Assembly: GCF_963457605.1 (NCBI RefSeq)
Contig: NZ_OY735139.1
Span: forward strand, 2,324,001-2,388,000
Direction: 5' to 3'
Source of the DNA: an uncultured Gellertiella sp.
GTDB lineage: Bacteria; Pseudomonadota; Alphaproteobacteria; Rhizobiales; Rhizobiaceae
Length of the DNA: 64,000 nt
Shown: piece after piece, positions 43,367 through 53,715 of the stretch
How positions within the stretch are numbered: position 1 is the first letter of the stretch
How the letters are laid out: every line of letters begins with the position of its first letter
Position numbers and translations under genes: made by a program
Notes under the pieces: generated by a model
What the model saw: the letters and a program-made list of their open reading frames with translations, nothing else
Told to the model about the DNA's origin: nothing
Databases searched by the model: none

Positions 43367-46327
43367 ATGAAAAAAGGTGATCATCTCTTCCTCGTCGATG
43401 GCTCGGGCTTCATATTCCGCGCCTTTCACGCCATTCCGCCGCTGAACCGCAAATCCGACGGTTTGCCGGTCAATGCGGTATCGGGCTTCTGCAACATGTT
43501 GTGGAAGCTCCTGACGGACGCGCGCGATACGTCCGTCGGGGTGACGCCGACTCATTTTGCGGTGATCTTCGACTATTCCTCGAAAACCTTCCGCAATGCG
43601 CTTTATCCCCTCTACAAGGCCAACCGCACCGCACCGCCCGAAGACCTCGTTCCGCAATTCGCGCTGATCCGCGAGGCGACCCGGGCCTTCAACCTGCCCT
43701 GCATCGAAATGGAGGGCTATGAGGCCGATGACATCATCGCCACCTATGCCCGCCAGGCCGAAGCGACCGGGGCGGATGTGACGATCATCTCGTCGGACAA
43801 GGACCTGATGCAGCTGGTGACGCCGAATGTCCACATGTATGACAGCATGAAGGACAAGCAGATCTCGATTGCCGAGGTGATCGAGAAATGGGGCGTCGCC
43901 CCGGACAAGATGATCGACCTGCAGGCGCTGACCGGCGACAGCACCGACAATGTGCCCGGCGTTCCCGGCATCGGCCCGAAAACCGCAGCACAACTGCTCG
44001 ACCAGTTTGGCGATCTCGACACGCTGCTTGCCCGCGTCGGCGAGATCAAGCAGCCGAAGCGCCGCGAGAGCATCGAGGCGAGCGCCGAACTGGTGCGGAT
44101 TTCGCGCCAGCTGGTGACGCTGAAGGTTGATACCCCGGTCGAGGTGCCGCTGGCCGAGCTGGTGCTGCACCCGCAGGACGGGCCGAAGCTGATTGCCTTC
44201 CTGAAGGCGATGGAATTCACCACGCTCACCCGGCGGGTGGCCGAAAAGACCGGCACCGATGCCGGCGCGGTCGAGGCCGCCGCCGTCCCGGTCGAGACCG
44301 GTGACGAGATGCATGGCCCCGATCTCGATGCCGCCGCAGCACCGAAACCGGCGGCGGATGGGTCGGCTCTCCCGGCCCCTGACCTGGCGGACGGGGCCGG
44401 AATTGCGGGTTTTGCCGAGGCAAGGGCAGCCCTTTTCAAGGATCAGCCGATTGACCGGTCGGCCTATGAAACCATCCGCGACATCGCCACCCTGGAGCGC
44501 TGGATCGCGCAGGCACGTGAAACCGGGCTCGTTGCCTTCGACACCGAAACCACGTCGCTGGATGTGATGCAGGCCGATATCGTCGGCTTCTCGCTGGCAG
44601 TGGCTGAATCCCGGCAGACCGGCACGCCCGGGCGCATTCGCGCCGCCTATGTGCCGCTCGGCCACCGCAGCGGCACCGGCGACCTGTTCGGCGGCGGCAA
44701 CCTCACCGAAGGCCAGATCCCGCTCCGCGATGCGCTTGCCAGCCTCAAGGGCCTGCTGGAAGACCCGGCAGTGCTCAAGGTCGCGCAGAATCTCAAATAT
44801 GATTACCTGCTGATGCGGCGCTACGACATCGTTGCGCAGAGCTTCGACGACACGATGCTGATTTCCTATGTGCTGGAAGGCGGCTCCGGCAGCCATGGCA
44901 TGGATGCGCTGTCGGAACGCTGGCTCGGCCACACCCCGATCGCCTTCAAGGAGGTGGCGGGGTCCGGCAAGTCGCTGGTCACCTTCGACCAGGTGGAAAT
45001 CGACAAGGCGACCGCCTATGCGGCGGAAGATGCCGATGTCACCCTGCGCCTGTGGTTCGCGATGAAGCCGCAGCTGGTGGCGCGCGGGTTGACCTCCGTC
45101 TACGAGCGGCTGGAGCGCCCGCTGGTGCCTGTACTGGCGCGGATGGAAGAGCGCGGCATCTCCGTCGACCGGCAGATCCTGTCGCGGCTGTCAGGCGAGC
45201 TCGCGCAGGGAGCGGCAGCGCTGGAAGACGCGATCTATGAGCTTGCCGGCGAACGCTTCAACATCGGTTCGCCCAAGCAGCTTGGCGATATCCTGTTCGG
45301 CAAGATGGGCCTGCCCGGCGGCGCGAAGACCAAGACCGGGCAATGGTCCACCTCCGCCCAGGTGCTGGAGGATCTCGCGGCTGCCGGGCTCGATCTGCCG
45401 CGCAAGATCGTCGACTGGCGGCAGCTCACCAAGCTCAAGTCCACCTATACGGACGCGCTGCCCGGCTATATCCATCCGGTGACCAAACGGGTGCACACGT
45501 CCTATTCCATGGCCTCGACCACCACGGGGCGGCTCTCCTCGTCGGAACCGAACCTGCAGAACATTCCGGTGCGCACCGCCGAAGGCCGCAAGATCCGCAC
45601 CGCCTTCATCTCGGTTCCCGGCAAGCGGCTGATTTCGGCGGATTACAGCCAGATCGAATTGCGGGTGCTCGCCCATGTCGCCGATATCCCGCAGCTGCGC
45701 CAGGCCTTTGCCGATGGCATCGACATCCATGCAATGACGGCATCGGAAATGTTCGGCGTACCGGTGGAAGGCATGCCCTCGGATGTGCGCCGCCGCGCCA
45801 AGGCGATCAATTTCGGCATCGTCTATGGCATCTCCGCCTTCGGCCTTGCCAATCAGCTCGGCATCGAGCGGGGCGAGGCGGGCGATTATATCAAGCGCTA
45901 TTTCGAACGCTTCCCCGGCATCCGCGACTATATGGATGCCACCAAGGCCTTTGCCCGGGACAAGGGCTATGTCGAGACCATTTTCGGGCGGCGGGTGCAT
46001 TATCCCGATATCCGCTCCTCCAATCCGCAGGTGCGGGCCTTCAACGAGCGGGCGGCGATCAATGCGCCGATCCAGGGGTCCGCCGCCGACATCATCCGCC
46101 GTGCGATGATCCGGATCGAACCGGCGCTGGCGGCGGCACGGCTGAATGCCCGGATGCTGCTGCAGGTGCATGACGAACTGATTTTCGAGGTCGAGGACGC
46201 GGAAATCGACGCTTCGATCCCGCTGATCGTCGACGTGATGGAAAACGCTGCCCAGCCTGCGCTCGAGATGAAGGTGCCGCTGAAGGTCGATGCCCGCGCC
46301 GCCCATAACTGGGACGAAGCCCACTGA
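43367..46327 (+). CDS. polA: DNA polymerase I
   Basis: Gap-filling and Okazaki-fragment maturation polymerase, 986 residues. In order: 5'-3' exonuclease domain (DGSGFIFRAFHAIPPL, GYEADDIIATYAR, GDSTDNVPGVPGIGPKTA), 3'-5' exonuclease domain with intact FDTETTSLD, and the polymerase domain with SADYSQIELRVLAH, RRRAKAINFGIVYGIS, AAINAPIQGSAADIIRR and LLQVHDELIFEV. All catalytic acids are present. The ATG at 43367 (MKKGDHLFLVDG) matches the family; another ATG lies three codons upstream. Confidence 0.98.
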   Translation: MKKGDHLFLVDGSGFIFRAFHAIPPLNRKSDGLPVNAVSGFCNMLWKLLTDARDTSVGVTPTHFAVIFDYSSKTFRNALYPLYKANRTAPPEDLVPQFALIREATRAFNLPCIEMEGYEADDIIATYARQAEATGADVTIISSDKDLMQLVTPNVHMYDSMKDKQISIAEVIEKWGVAPDKMIDLQALTGDSTDNVPGVPGIGPKTAAQLLDQFGDLDTLLARVGEIKQPKRRESIEASAELVRISRQLVTLKVDTPVEVPLAELVLHPQDGPKLIAFLKAMEFTTLTRRVAEKTGTDAGAVEAAAVPVETGDEMHGPDLDAAAAPKPAADGSALPAPDLADGAGIAGFAEARAALFKDQPIDRSAYETIRDIATLERWIAQARETGLVAFDTETTSLDVMQADIVGFSLAVAESRQTGTPGRIRAAYVPLGHRSGTGDLFGGGNLTEGQIPLRDALASLKGLLEDPAVLKVAQNLKYDYLLMRRYDIVAQSFDDTMLISYVLEGGSGSHGMDALSERWLGHTPIAFKEVAGSGKSLVTFDQVEIDKATAYAAEDADVTLRLWFAMKPQLVARGLTSVYERLERPLVPVLARMEERGISVDRQILSRLSGELAQGAAALEDAIYELAGERFNIGSPKQLGDILFGKMGLPGGAKTKTGQWSTSAQVLEDLAAAGLDLPRKIVDWRQLTKLKSTYTDALPGYIHPVTKRVHTSYSMASTTTGRLSSSEPNLQNIPVRTAEGRKIRTAFISVPGKRLISADYSQIELRVLAHVADIPQLRQAFADGIDIHAMTASEMFGVPVEGMPSDVRRRAKAINFGIVYGISAFGLANQLGIERGEAGDYIKRYFERFPGIRDYMDATKAFARDKGYVETIFGRRVHYPDIRSSNPQVRAFNERAAINAPIQGSAADIIRRAMIRIEPALAAARLNARMLLQVHDELIFEVEDAEIDASIPLIVDVMENAAQPALEMKVPLKVDARAAHNWDEAH

Positions 46328-46396
46328 CACACTTGCCGGTTGCTGGCGGTCTCCCGCTGCCGGTGACGGCGTTTCATTTCAGGAAGGAAAATACCC

Positions 46397-47185
46397 ATGG
46401 CCTTTGCCACGCTGAACGGGCTCACCGTTCACTATGAACTGATCGGCAATCCGAAGTCGAAGAAGATGATTGTCTTTGCCAATGCGCTCGGCACCGATTT
46501 CCGCATCTGGCTGCCTGTCTTCGACGAGATGTCGGATGACATGTCCTTCCTGCTCTATGACATGCGAGGCCACGGTCTGACCTCGCTGCCCGAGGGCGCC
46601 TTCAGCATCGACACGCTGGCCGACGACCTGATCGCGCTGACCGAGCATCTCGAATTCAAGAAGTCGATCTTCTGCGGCCTGTCCGTCGGCGGCCTGGTGG
46701 TGCAGGCGCTGGCGCTGAAGCGGCCGGATCTGGTGCGCAAGCTGATCCTCTCCAACACGGCGGCCAAGGTCGGGGATACCGACACCTGGAACGCCCGCAT
46801 CGAGGCGGTGCGCAAGGGCGGCCTTGCCTCGATCAGCGGCAGCGTGATGACCCGCTGGTTCACGGAGGATTTCCGCGAAAGCCGTGCGGCCGATGTCGAC
46901 GGCTACCGGCTGATGCTGGAGCGCCAGTCGGTGGAAGGCTATGTCAGGACGGCGGAAGCGATCCGCGATGCGGATTACCGTGCGGGGGTCAAGGACATGG
47001 TGCTGCCGGTGCTTTGCCTTGCCGGGGACAGGGACCAGTCGGTCCCCGCCGCCATCGTGCAGGATACCGCTGACATCATCGAGGGCTCGGCCTTTGAGGT
47101 GATCGAACAGTGCGGCCACATGCCGTCCATCGAACAGCCCGAACAGCTGGCGGCCCTGATCGAGGATTTCATCCGGCAGAACTGA
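46397..47185 (+). CDS. pcaD: 3-oxoadipate enol-lactonase-like hydrolase
   Basis: A 262-residue alpha/beta hydrolase that best fits PcaD, which opens 3-oxoadipate enol-lactone in the beta-ketoadipate pathway. Motifs: FANALGTDFRIWLPVF at the oxyanion site, FLLYDMRGHGLT, nucleophile elbow CGLSVGG (Ser96), GDRDQSVP (Asp213) and QCGHMPSIE (His241). No other pca gene is near, so it may be an orphan or act on a different lactone. Strong ribosome-binding site AGGAAGGAAA. Follows polA at 69 bases. Confidence 0.82.
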   Translation: MAFATLNGLTVHYELIGNPKSKKMIVFANALGTDFRIWLPVFDEMSDDMSFLLYDMRGHGLTSLPEGAFSIDTLADDLIALTEHLEFKKSIFCGLSVGGLVVQALALKRPDLVRKLILSNTAAKVGDTDTWNARIEAVRKGGLASISGSVMTRWFTEDFRESRAADVDGYRLMLERQSVEGYVRTAEAIRDADYRAGVKDMVLPVLCLAGDRDQSVPAAIVQDTADIIEGSAFEVIEQCGHMPSIEQPEQLAALIEDFIRQN

Positions 47186-47206
47186 GTCTGCCCTGTCCCA
47201 TAAGAA

Positions 47207-47236
47207 AACGGCGCGGGGATCGCTCCCCGCGCCGTT
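47207..47236 (-). terminator. gpmA terminator
   Basis: AACGGCGCGGGGA and TCCCCGCGCCGTT form a perfect 13-bp stem with loop TCGC/GCGA. On minus it is followed by TTCTTA after the closing TT; it lies 20 bases past the gpmA stop. It may also stop transcripts from pcaD. Confidence 0.8.
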
Positions 47237-47256
47237 CGAATCTTATGTTGCTGCAA

Positions 47257-47892
47257 TCAATGTGCGCCGGACATGTCGCCGAGCACGTCCTTGCTGGCAA
47301 CGGTCGAATCCGCCTTCAGCCGGTAGACAATCGGTACGCCGGTGGCCAGATTGACCGAGAGGATCTGCTCGCGGTCGAGCCGGTCGAGGACCATCAGCAG
47401 CGAGCGCAGCGAATTGCCGTGGGCGGCAACCAGCACTTTTTCGCCGCGAAGCACCCGGGGCAGGATTTCCTTCATGTAATAGGGCCAGACGCGGGCGCCG
47501 GTATCCTTGAGGCTCTCGCCACCCGGCGGCGGCACGTCATAGGAGCGGCGCCAGACATGCACCTGCTCCTCGCCCCATTTGGCGCGGGCGTCATCCTTGT
47601 TGAGGCCGGAGAGATCGCCGTAATCGCGCTCGTTCAGTGCCTCGTCGCGAATGGTCTGAAGGCCGGACTGGCCGATATTGTCGAGGATCATATGGCAGGT
47701 ACGCTGGGCACGGATCAGGTTGGAGGTAAACGCAATGTCGAACTTGATGCCGTAATCGGCCAGCGCCTTGCCGCCCGCATTGGCTTCCTCGACGCCGAGC
47801 GGCGTCAGATCAGGATCGCGCCAGCCGGTAAACAGGTTCTTCAGGTTCCAGTCGCTCTGCCCGTGGCGAACGAGCACCAATGTTCCGCTCAT
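47257..47892 (-). CDS. gpmA: 2,3-bisphosphoglycerate-dependent phosphoglycerate mutase
   Basis: Glycolytic interconversion of 3- and 2-phosphoglycerate. The 211-residue enzyme starts with [20 protein letters not shown] (phosphohistidine His10), then [25 protein letters not shown] and the second catalytic His in [14 protein letters not shown]. Shorter than the E. coli enzyme (about 250) as is common in alphaproteobacteria. ATG 47892 has AGGGAG upstream; a TTG one codon earlier is less likely. It follows dapB by 29 bases. Confidence 0.96.
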   Translation of the reverse strand: MSGTLVLVRHGQSDWNLKNLFTGWRDPDLTPLGVEEANAGGKALADYGIKFDIAFTSNLIRAQRTCHMILDNIGQSGLQTIRDEALNERDYGDLSGLNKDDARAKWGEEQVHVWRRSYDVPPPGGESLKDTGARVWPYYMKEILPRVLRGEKVLVAAHGNSLRSLLMVLDRLDREQILSVNLATGVPIVYRLKADSTVASKDVLGDMSGAH

Positions 47893-47921
47893 CAAAAGTC
47901 TCCCTGTGGAAAGGTCGGATA

Positions 47922-48746
47922 TCAGGATTTGGAAAGCCCGAGGACATCGAGCATCGAATAGAAGCCGGGCTTGCGGTCCTGGCCCCAGAGGGCGGCGGTG
48001 ATTGCGCCCCGGGCAAAGATCGTGCGGTCGCCGGCGCTGTGGGAAAGCGTCACGGTCTCCCCTTCGCCGGCAAAGATTACCGAATGTTCGCCGATCACCG
48101 AGCCGCCGCGCAAGGTTGCAAAGCCGATGCTGCCCGCCTCGCGCGGCCCGGTATGGCCGTCGCGCACCCGGACGGAATGGTCGGCAAGCGCGATCCTGCG
48201 GCCTCGGGCCGCGGCCTCGCCGAGCAGCAATGCGGTGCCGGAGGGCGCATCGACCTTGTGGCGGTGGTGCATTTCCAGCACCTCGATATCAAAATCCCGG
48301 GCGGAAAGCGCCGCCGCCGCCTGCTCGACCAGAACCGAGACGAGATTGACGCCGAGGCTCATGTTGCCCGACTTGATGATCCGGCCATGACGCCCGGCTG
48401 CGGCAAATTTCTCCTCGTCGGCGGCGCTGCAGCCGGTGGTGCCGATCACATGCACGATGCGCGCCTGGGCCGCGAGCCCGGCAAAGGTGACACTGGCTGC
48501 GGGCGAGGTGAAATCGATGACACCATCGGCATGCAGGAAGGCTTCCAGCGGCTGGTCGCCGATCTTCACCCCATTTTCTCCGAGACCGGCAATCTCGCCT
48601 GCATCCTTGCCGATGAAGGGCGAGCCCTCGCGTTCGATGGCCGCATGCAGGGTGACGCCGGGCATCGCGGCGATCATCCGGATCAGCGTCTGCCCCATCC
48701 GTCCTGCGGCACCGGTTACCACCAGCTTCATCTCGCGCTCGCTCAT
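47922..48746 (-). CDS. dapB: 4-hydroxy-tetrahydrodipicolinate reductase
   Basis: Lysine and meso-diaminopimelate synthesis, feeding peptidoglycan. The 274-residue enzyme has the nucleotide motif [14 protein letters not shown], the substrate motif [21 protein letters not shown] (its catalytic His and Lys), [19 protein letters not shown] and a C-terminal [24 protein letters not shown]. Its ATG overlaps the stop of the upstream ABC exporter gene by four bases, so the two are translationally coupled. gpmA follows. Confidence 0.96.
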   Translation of the reverse strand: MSEREMKLVVTGAAGRMGQTLIRMIAAMPGVTLHAAIEREGSPFIGKDAGEIAGLGENGVKIGDQPLEAFLHADGVIDFTSPAASVTFAGLAAQARIVHVIGTTGCSAADEEKFAAAGRHGRIIKSGNMSLGVNLVSVLVEQAAAALSARDFDIEVLEMHHRHKVDAPSGTALLLGEAAARGRRIALADHSVRVRDGHTGPREAGSIGFATLRGGSVIGEHSVIFAGEGETVTLSHSAGDRTIFARGAITAALWGQDRKPGFYSMLDVLGLSKS

Positions 48747-50662
48747 GCCCCTTGCTCCTGTCTGTCGTTTGAACCCGTCTCATCCCCTGCGTCGCCATCC
48801 GTCAGTTCCAGGGCGGGGGCCTGAAGACTGTGCAGCCGGGCATAGACGCCGTTCGACCGGCGCGACAGCGCCTCATGCGTGCCCTCCTCGATCACCCGGC
48901 CCTCCTGCATCACGACGATCTTGTCGGCATTGATGACGGTCGACAGGCGGTGGGCGATGACGACGACGGTGCGGTCCTTCATCGCCTCTTCGAGCGCCCG
49001 CTGCACGGCGGCTTCAGACGCGGTATCGAGCGCAGAGGTTGCCTCGTCGAGCAGCAGGATCGGCGCGTTGCGCACGAGAGCCCGGGCAATCGACAGGCGC
49101 TGGCGCTGGCCGCCCGACAGCGTCACGCCGTTTTCGCCGACCGGCGTGTCATAGCCCTGCGGCTGCGCCAGAATGAAGTCATGGGCATAGGCAAGCCTTG
49201 CCGCTTCCTCCACCTCGGCATCGGATGCCTCCGGGCGGCCGTAGCGGATATTGTCGCGGATCGTGCCTTCAAACAGGTAGGGCTGCTGCGAGACATAGGC
49301 GAGGTGGCGGCGCAGCGACGCCTTGGTCACATGGGCAATATCCTGCCCGTCGATGAAGACCTCGCCTTCGACCGGATCATAGAAACGCGGAATGAGGGCG
49401 ATGATCGTCGATTTGCCTGCGCCCGAGGGTCCGACCAGCGCGGTGGTCTTGCCGCCCTCGGCGGTGAGGCTGACGTCCCGCAGCACCGGTTCATTGGTGC
49501 CATAGGCAAAGCCGACATGGCGAAATTCGATGCTGGCGCGCGAAATCACCAGGTCCCGCGCATCGGGCCGGTCCCGCTGCTGGGTCGGCATGTCGAGCAA
49601 TTCATAGATCATCCGCGCATTGACCACGGCGCGTTCCAGCTGCGACTGCAGGCGTGCCAGCCGCCGGGCGGGGTCATAGGCCATCAGCAGCGCGGTAACG
49701 AAGGAGAAGAAGGCCCCCGGATCGGCACCGAGATAGATCGAACGATAGGCCGCATAGCCAAGCACGCCCGATATCACCAGACCGGCAAAGCCCTCGGTCA
49801 GCGGCGCCGTACGCTCCGACAGCCGGGCGATGCGGTTGGCCCGGCTTTCGGCCTGGTCGATGATCAGGCCCAGACGGTTGCCGAGTTCCTGCTCCATGGT
49901 GAAGGACTTGACGATGGCAATGCCCTGCACGGTTTCCTGCATCGCGCCGAGAACGTGGCTGTTGAGTTCGATGGATTCCCGCGTCGCGGTGCGCAGCCGG
50001 GTCGAGACATATTTGATCGCGTAGATGATCGGCGGCGCGGTGACGAAGATCACCAGCGTCAGCAGCGGATCCTTGGCAAGCATCACCCCGAGCAGCCCGA
50101 CCAGCGTCAGCATATCGCGGGCAAGGGACGTCACCGTCATGTTCAGCACATCGCGGATGCCGGTGACATTCTGGTTGATCTGGGCGGCCAGATGCGAGGA
50201 GCGTGCTTCGGAAAAGAAGCCGACGGACAGCTGCATCAGCTTGGCATAGATCCGCCGCTGGTAACTGGCGACGATATTGTTGCCGATCTTCGACAGCGTT
50301 ACCGACTGGCCATAGGTGGCCAGACCCCGCATCAGGAAGGCGACAAAGATCGAGCCGCAGATGATCCATACCAGGTTGGAATTGCGGTCGGGATGAACGA
50401 AGGCGGTGGAGACCACCGATTCCATGATCCAGGCGACGAAAGCCGTTGTAACGGCCATCAGCACAAGGCAGGCAATGGCGAAGATGTAGCCCGCCAGATG
50501 ATCCTTGCCATTTTCGGCAAAGATCCGGCGCATGATGTCGCTGTTGCTGGTTTCCCGGGGCGCGGAATGTGCGCTTCTGTTTCGAACGTCCGACAGGGTC
50601 TTGAGCCTTCCATATCGCGCCGCACCCGGTCCGCAAGCCCGCAGGGGCGAGAAAACGGGCAT
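48743..50662 (-). CDS. MsbA-like ABC exporter (fused permease-ATPase)
   Basis: A half-transporter of 639 residues: six-helix type I exporter domain (about 70-350) starting [20 protein letters not shown], then an ATPase domain with Walker [12 protein letters not shown]-loop SQQPYLFEG, signature [11 protein letters not shown], Walker [13 protein letters not shown] and switch His in IAHRLST. Lipid-flippase relatives such as MsbA are the closest in pattern, but drug or peptide export is possible. The start is uncertain: a further 18 codons are open. Coupled to dapB by an ATGA overlap. Confidence 0.9.
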   Translation of the reverse strand: MPVFSPLRACGPGAARYGRLKTLSDVRNRSAHSAPRETSNSDIMRRIFAENGKDHLAGYIFAIACLVLMAVTTAFVAWIMESVVSTAFVHPDRNSNLVWIICGSIFVAFLMRGLATYGQSVTLSKIGNNIVASYQRRIYAKLMQLSVGFFSEARSSHLAAQINQNVTGIRDVLNMTVTSLARDMLTLVGLLGVMLAKDPLLTLVIFVTAPPIIYAIKYVSTRLRTATRESIELNSHVLGAMQETVQGIAIVKSFTMEQELGNRLGLIIDQAESRANRIARLSERTAPLTEGFAGLVISGVLGYAAYRSIYLGADPGAFFSFVTALLMAYDPARRLARLQSQLERAVVNARMIYELLDMPTQQRDRPDARDLVISRASIEFRHVGFAYGTNEPVLRDVSLTAEGGKTTALVGPSGAGKSTIIALIPRFYDPVEGEVFIDGQDIAHVTKASLRRHLAYVSQQPYLFEGTIRDNIRYGRPEASDAEVEEAARLAYAHDFILAQPQGYDTPVGENGVTLSGGQRQRLSIARALVRNAPILLLDEATSALDTASEAAVQRALEEAMKDRTVVVIAHRLSTVINADKIVVMQEGRVIEEGTHEALSRRSNGVYARLHSLQAPALELTDGDAGDETGSNDRQEQGA

Positions 50663-50796
50663 GGTCTGGCCGTGATCGACCTGATGCGCTCTATACCGGG
50701 AGCCGGTCTGCCTCAAGGAAAAATCCGCGCGAGGCAGCGCAGCACGCCGCGAAACGCCAGCCGGTGTGCCTTCGACGCCATCCCCCCTGCCTGGCG

Positions 50797-51822
50797 TCAG
50801 CCCTTCCAGCGGCGGCCTTCGGTACCCATGCCGAAGCGGCTCGGTGTGCGGGCATAGGAGGCAAGACCGGCAAGGGCTGCGAGCGGATGGGTGACGACAT
50901 AGGTCGGGATCGATTTCAGCAGCGCCGAATGGGGTGCCTTGTCCTCGAAGGCTGCCCGGAACTCCGGACGCCGCAGTGCCGGCAGGATCTTCTGCGAGAT
51001 GCCGCCGGCCAGATAGACCCCGCCACGCGCCATGAAGACCAGCGCCAGATCACCTGCGACCCGGCCGAGATAGGTGGAAAACAGCGACAGGGTTTCTTCT
51101 GCCGCAGCATCCGTGCCCGCCAGACCGGCGGTGGAAATATCCGCCGGGCTGGCAAAGCTCTGCGTCTTGCCGTCAGCCTTGCAGATTGCCTGATAGATGT
51201 TGACCATGCCGCGGCCGCAGAGCAGCTGTTCGGCGGAGATGCGGCCCTCGATCGGATCGAGATGCGGGAAGATTGCCCGGTCCCGGTCGGTGCGCGGGCC
51301 GACATCGATATGGCCGCCTTCGCCGGGAACGGGAATCCAGGTGTGCTGGGCGTGGATCAGGCCTGCGACCCCAAGCCCTGTGCCGGGGCCAAGCACCACC
51401 TTCGACGCGTTGAAATTTTCCGGCGCGGTGCCGATCGGCTCGCGGAATTCATCCGACAGCGAGGCAATGGCCAGCGCCTGCGCCTCGAAATCGTTGATGA
51501 TAAGGATTTCCTCAAGCCCGAGACCCTTCAGCATCGCCTTCGGACGGACCACCCATTTGCAATTGGTGAGCGGAATTTCGTCGCCCCGGATCGGTCCGGC
51601 AATCGCCAGGATCGCTGCCCGTGGCTGGACTGAGGTCTTGTCGAGCACGCAGACCTGCACCGCCTCGTCGATGGTGGCGAAATCGGCGGTCTGGATGATC
51701 GGGAATTCCTTCGGCTCGGCATAGACATCGATCAGTATCGAGAAGCGCGCATTGGTGCCGCCGATATCGCCGATCAGGATCGGGAAGGGCAGGGGATGGC
51801 TGAGGTCGGAATTTTTTGACAT
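50797..51822 (-). CDS. glk: glucokinase
   Basis: Phosphorylates glucose at C6. The 341-residue protein of the ROK-distant Glk family has [15 protein letters not shown] at the N-terminus, the [10 protein letters not shown] substrate region, [11 protein letters not shown] with the catalytic Asp, [14 protein letters not shown] and a C-terminal helical region. Start chosen at [10 protein letters not shown], ten bases after the mgsA stop; an upstream ATG would overlap mgsA. Downstream of mgsA on the same strand. Confidence 0.95.
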   Translation of the reverse strand: MSKNSDLSHPLPFPILIGDIGGTNARFSILIDVYAEPKEFPIIQTADFATIDEAVQVCVLDKTSVQPRAAILAIAGPIRGDEIPLTNCKWVVRPKAMLKGLGLEEILIINDFEAQALAIASLSDEFREPIGTAPENFNASKVVLGPGTGLGVAGLIHAQHTWIPVPGEGGHIDVGPRTDRDRAIFPHLDPIEGRISAEQLLCGRGMVNIYQAICKADGKTQSFASPADISTAGLAGTDAAAEETLSLFSTYLGRVAGDLALVFMARGGVYLAGGISQKILPALRRPEFRAAFEDKAPHSALLKSIPTYVVTHPLAALAGLASYARTPSRFGMGTEGRRWKG

Positions 51823-51832
51823 GGCGGATCCG

Positions 51833-52228
51833 TCAGTTCTGTTCGTCGCTGGCAACAAGGGTTTTCACGAGTATTTCGGCGGTGGCGCTGTTGAGCGCCA
51901 TGGGAATGTCATAGACCGTCGCCAGCCGCATCAGCGCCTTGACGTCGACGTCATGCGGCATGGCCGAGAGCGGGTCGACCAGAAAGATCAGCATGCCGAC
52001 ATCGCCGGTGGCAATCAGCGCGCCGATCTGCTGGTCGCCGCCCAGCGGGCCGCTTTTCAGCGGGGTAATGTCGAGCGACGGACAGGTCTCCGCGACCCGC
52101 CTGCCGGTGGTGCCGGTCGCAACGATGCTGAATGGCTGCAGCAGCGCTTCGTTGGCCCGGACAAAGGCGGCCATTTCCTCTTTTTTCTGATCGTGCGCGA
52201 TGAGCGCAATCCGGCCGCGGCAAGCCAT
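51833..52228 (-). CDS. mgsA: methylglyoxal synthase
   Basis: Converts dihydroxyacetone phosphate to methylglyoxal, a bypass that relieves sugar-phosphate build-up. The 131-residue enzyme shows [24 protein letters not shown], the phosphate/catalytic segment [17 protein letters not shown] with the key Asp, and [18 protein letters not shown]. Size is normal from this start; the open frame extends 37 codons with no family match. Adjacent to glk, a sensible metabolic pairing. Confidence 0.94.
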   Translation of the reverse strand: MACRGRIALIAHDQKKEEMAAFVRANEALLQPFSIVATGTTGRRVAETCPSLDITPLKSGPLGGDQQIGALIATGDVGMLIFLVDPLSAMPHDVDVKALMRLATVYDIPMALNSATAEILVKTLVASDEQN

Positions 52229-52414
52229 TCTGGAAAATCCGTTGCGGTTTAAATCGATTAATCCCTCATACAGCAAATAAACGCGATTTGGAAAGGCGAT
52301 TTCCGACCGAAAAGGCCCCGCGAAGGCGCAAGTCGGCAATCAGCGCTGCAAGGGACTGTTTTTGCGTCAGGCACCGCCGGTTTCACGCGGGAAAAAGACG
52401 GGCGGCGCGTGCTG

Positions 52415-53503
52415 TCAGTTCGGACGATTGAACGGGAACGGACCGAATTGCGGAAGCACCGGATTGTCGGAGCCGGAAATCGCCGCCGCCGTTGCGCCGG
52501 GCTCGGGCGCCGCCGTTTGTGCAAAGGCCGGGGCGGCGGTGGCGCTGGCATAGGCAAGCCCGTTCGCCCCGCGATAGGTCGCCGCCGCGACCGAGGGCAC
52601 GGCGGGCGCATTCAGCACCGCCGCGCAGGCGCTGGGCAGATCGGACACCATGATCGGGCGCGGCGGCTTCGGTGGCCTGGAGCCGGGTTTCGGACTGGAT
52701 TGCGCCCAGGGCTCCTTGGTAAACCACCAGGCCAGCTGCTTGCCGCAGCCGTCGCCCTCTGGCACGGCGGCCTGCGCCTTGCAACTGGCCGAGCCCGGCG
52801 GGCAATGCATGCGGATGTGGAAATGGAAGTCGTGGCCGTAATAGGGGCGCACCTTGCCGAGATTGGTACGGTCGCCGGTCCAGGTGTCGCAGAGCTTCTT
52901 CTTGATCGCCGGATTGACGAAGATCCGCTCCACTTCAGGATAGCTGGCGGCCCGCATGATCACCCGGGCATGGGCGGAATCCCAGATCGAAGTGTCGATT
53001 GTCAGGAACTTGTTCTGGTTGAGCATGGAGCGGGCGGAAATCGTCTCGCGCTCTTCGGCCGTCAGCGTGCGGGCCGGCATCGGCGTCAGCCAGACATCCG
53101 CATCGAGCCCGATCTGGTGCGAGGCATGGCCGCTCTTCATCGGCCCGCCGCGCGGCTGCGAGATATCGCCGAGCAGCAGGCCGGGCCAGCCGTCGAAACG
53201 GTTGGCATCCTGGCTGAAGCGTTCCAGCAGCGAAATCAGCGCCGGATTGCCCCAGCGCCGGTTGCGCGACGGGCGCATCACCTGCCAGGTCGGCCCATCG
53301 GCCGGGATCGCCACGGCTCCGCTGAGGCAGCCCTTGGCATAAAAGCCGAAGGACGTGGTCTTTGCCGGATTGGGCAGCTCGACCGCGCCGAACAGCTCCC
53401 TGGCCACCCCGTCGGCCCTCGCGCTGCCGGGGCCAAGAGCAAGAAGACCGGCGACAAGCGCCAGGGCAAGGCGAGGGGCGGCAGTTGGGGGCTTCAGGGT
53501 CAT
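52415..53503 (-). CDS. mepA: penicillin-insensitive murein endopeptidase MepA
   Basis: Periplasmic zinc LAS-family peptidase that cuts D-Ala-mDAP cross-links. The 362-residue precursor has a signal peptide (cleavage after PGSARA), the zinc motifs SGHASHQIGLDAD (His and Asp ligands) and YGHDFHFHIRMHCP, and the conserved PRGGPMKSGHAS context. The C-terminal 90 residues are Ala/Pro-rich and longer than in E. coli MepA (274 residues), a disordered extension. Start at MTLKPPT gives the signal; 27 further codons are open upstream. Divergent from yejA. Confidence 0.92.
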   Translation of the reverse strand: MTLKPPTAAPRLALALVAGLLALGPGSARADGVARELFGAVELPNPAKTTSFGFYAKGCLSGAVAIPADGPTWQVMRPSRNRRWGNPALISLLERFSQDANRFDGWPGLLLGDISQPRGGPMKSGHASHQIGLDADVWLTPMPARTLTAEERETISARSMLNQNKFLTIDTSIWDSAHARVIMRAASYPEVERIFVNPAIKKKLCDTWTGDRTNLGKVRPYYGHDFHFHIRMHCPPGSASCKAQAAVPEGDGCGKQLAWWFTKEPWAQSSPKPGSRPPKPPRPIMVSDLPSACAAVLNAPAVPSVAAATYRGANGLAYASATAAPAFAQTAAPEPGATAAAISGSDNPVLPQFGPFPFNRPN

Positions 53504-53715
53504 CCGTGCGCTTTCAAAAGGGTCGTGCCATGGGTTCGCAGAATCAGCTGGAAGGAGGGTAATCCCCGACGCGTCCTCAAGCAAAACCTGCTTTTCCTCT
53601 GCCGCGCGAGAATGGCCAAATTCCGGCAGTTGCTGATAAACCCTGATGCTGGCGGCGGGCTTACTTTTGCTGGGATTTGTTTTAATCTAACCAAATCGGT
53701 GAGACAGGGGCATTC

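Noticed and set aside
48830-50857. Long plus-strand open frame opposite the ABC exporter
   Set aside because: The exporter on the other strand has complete ATPase motifs; this frame has none.
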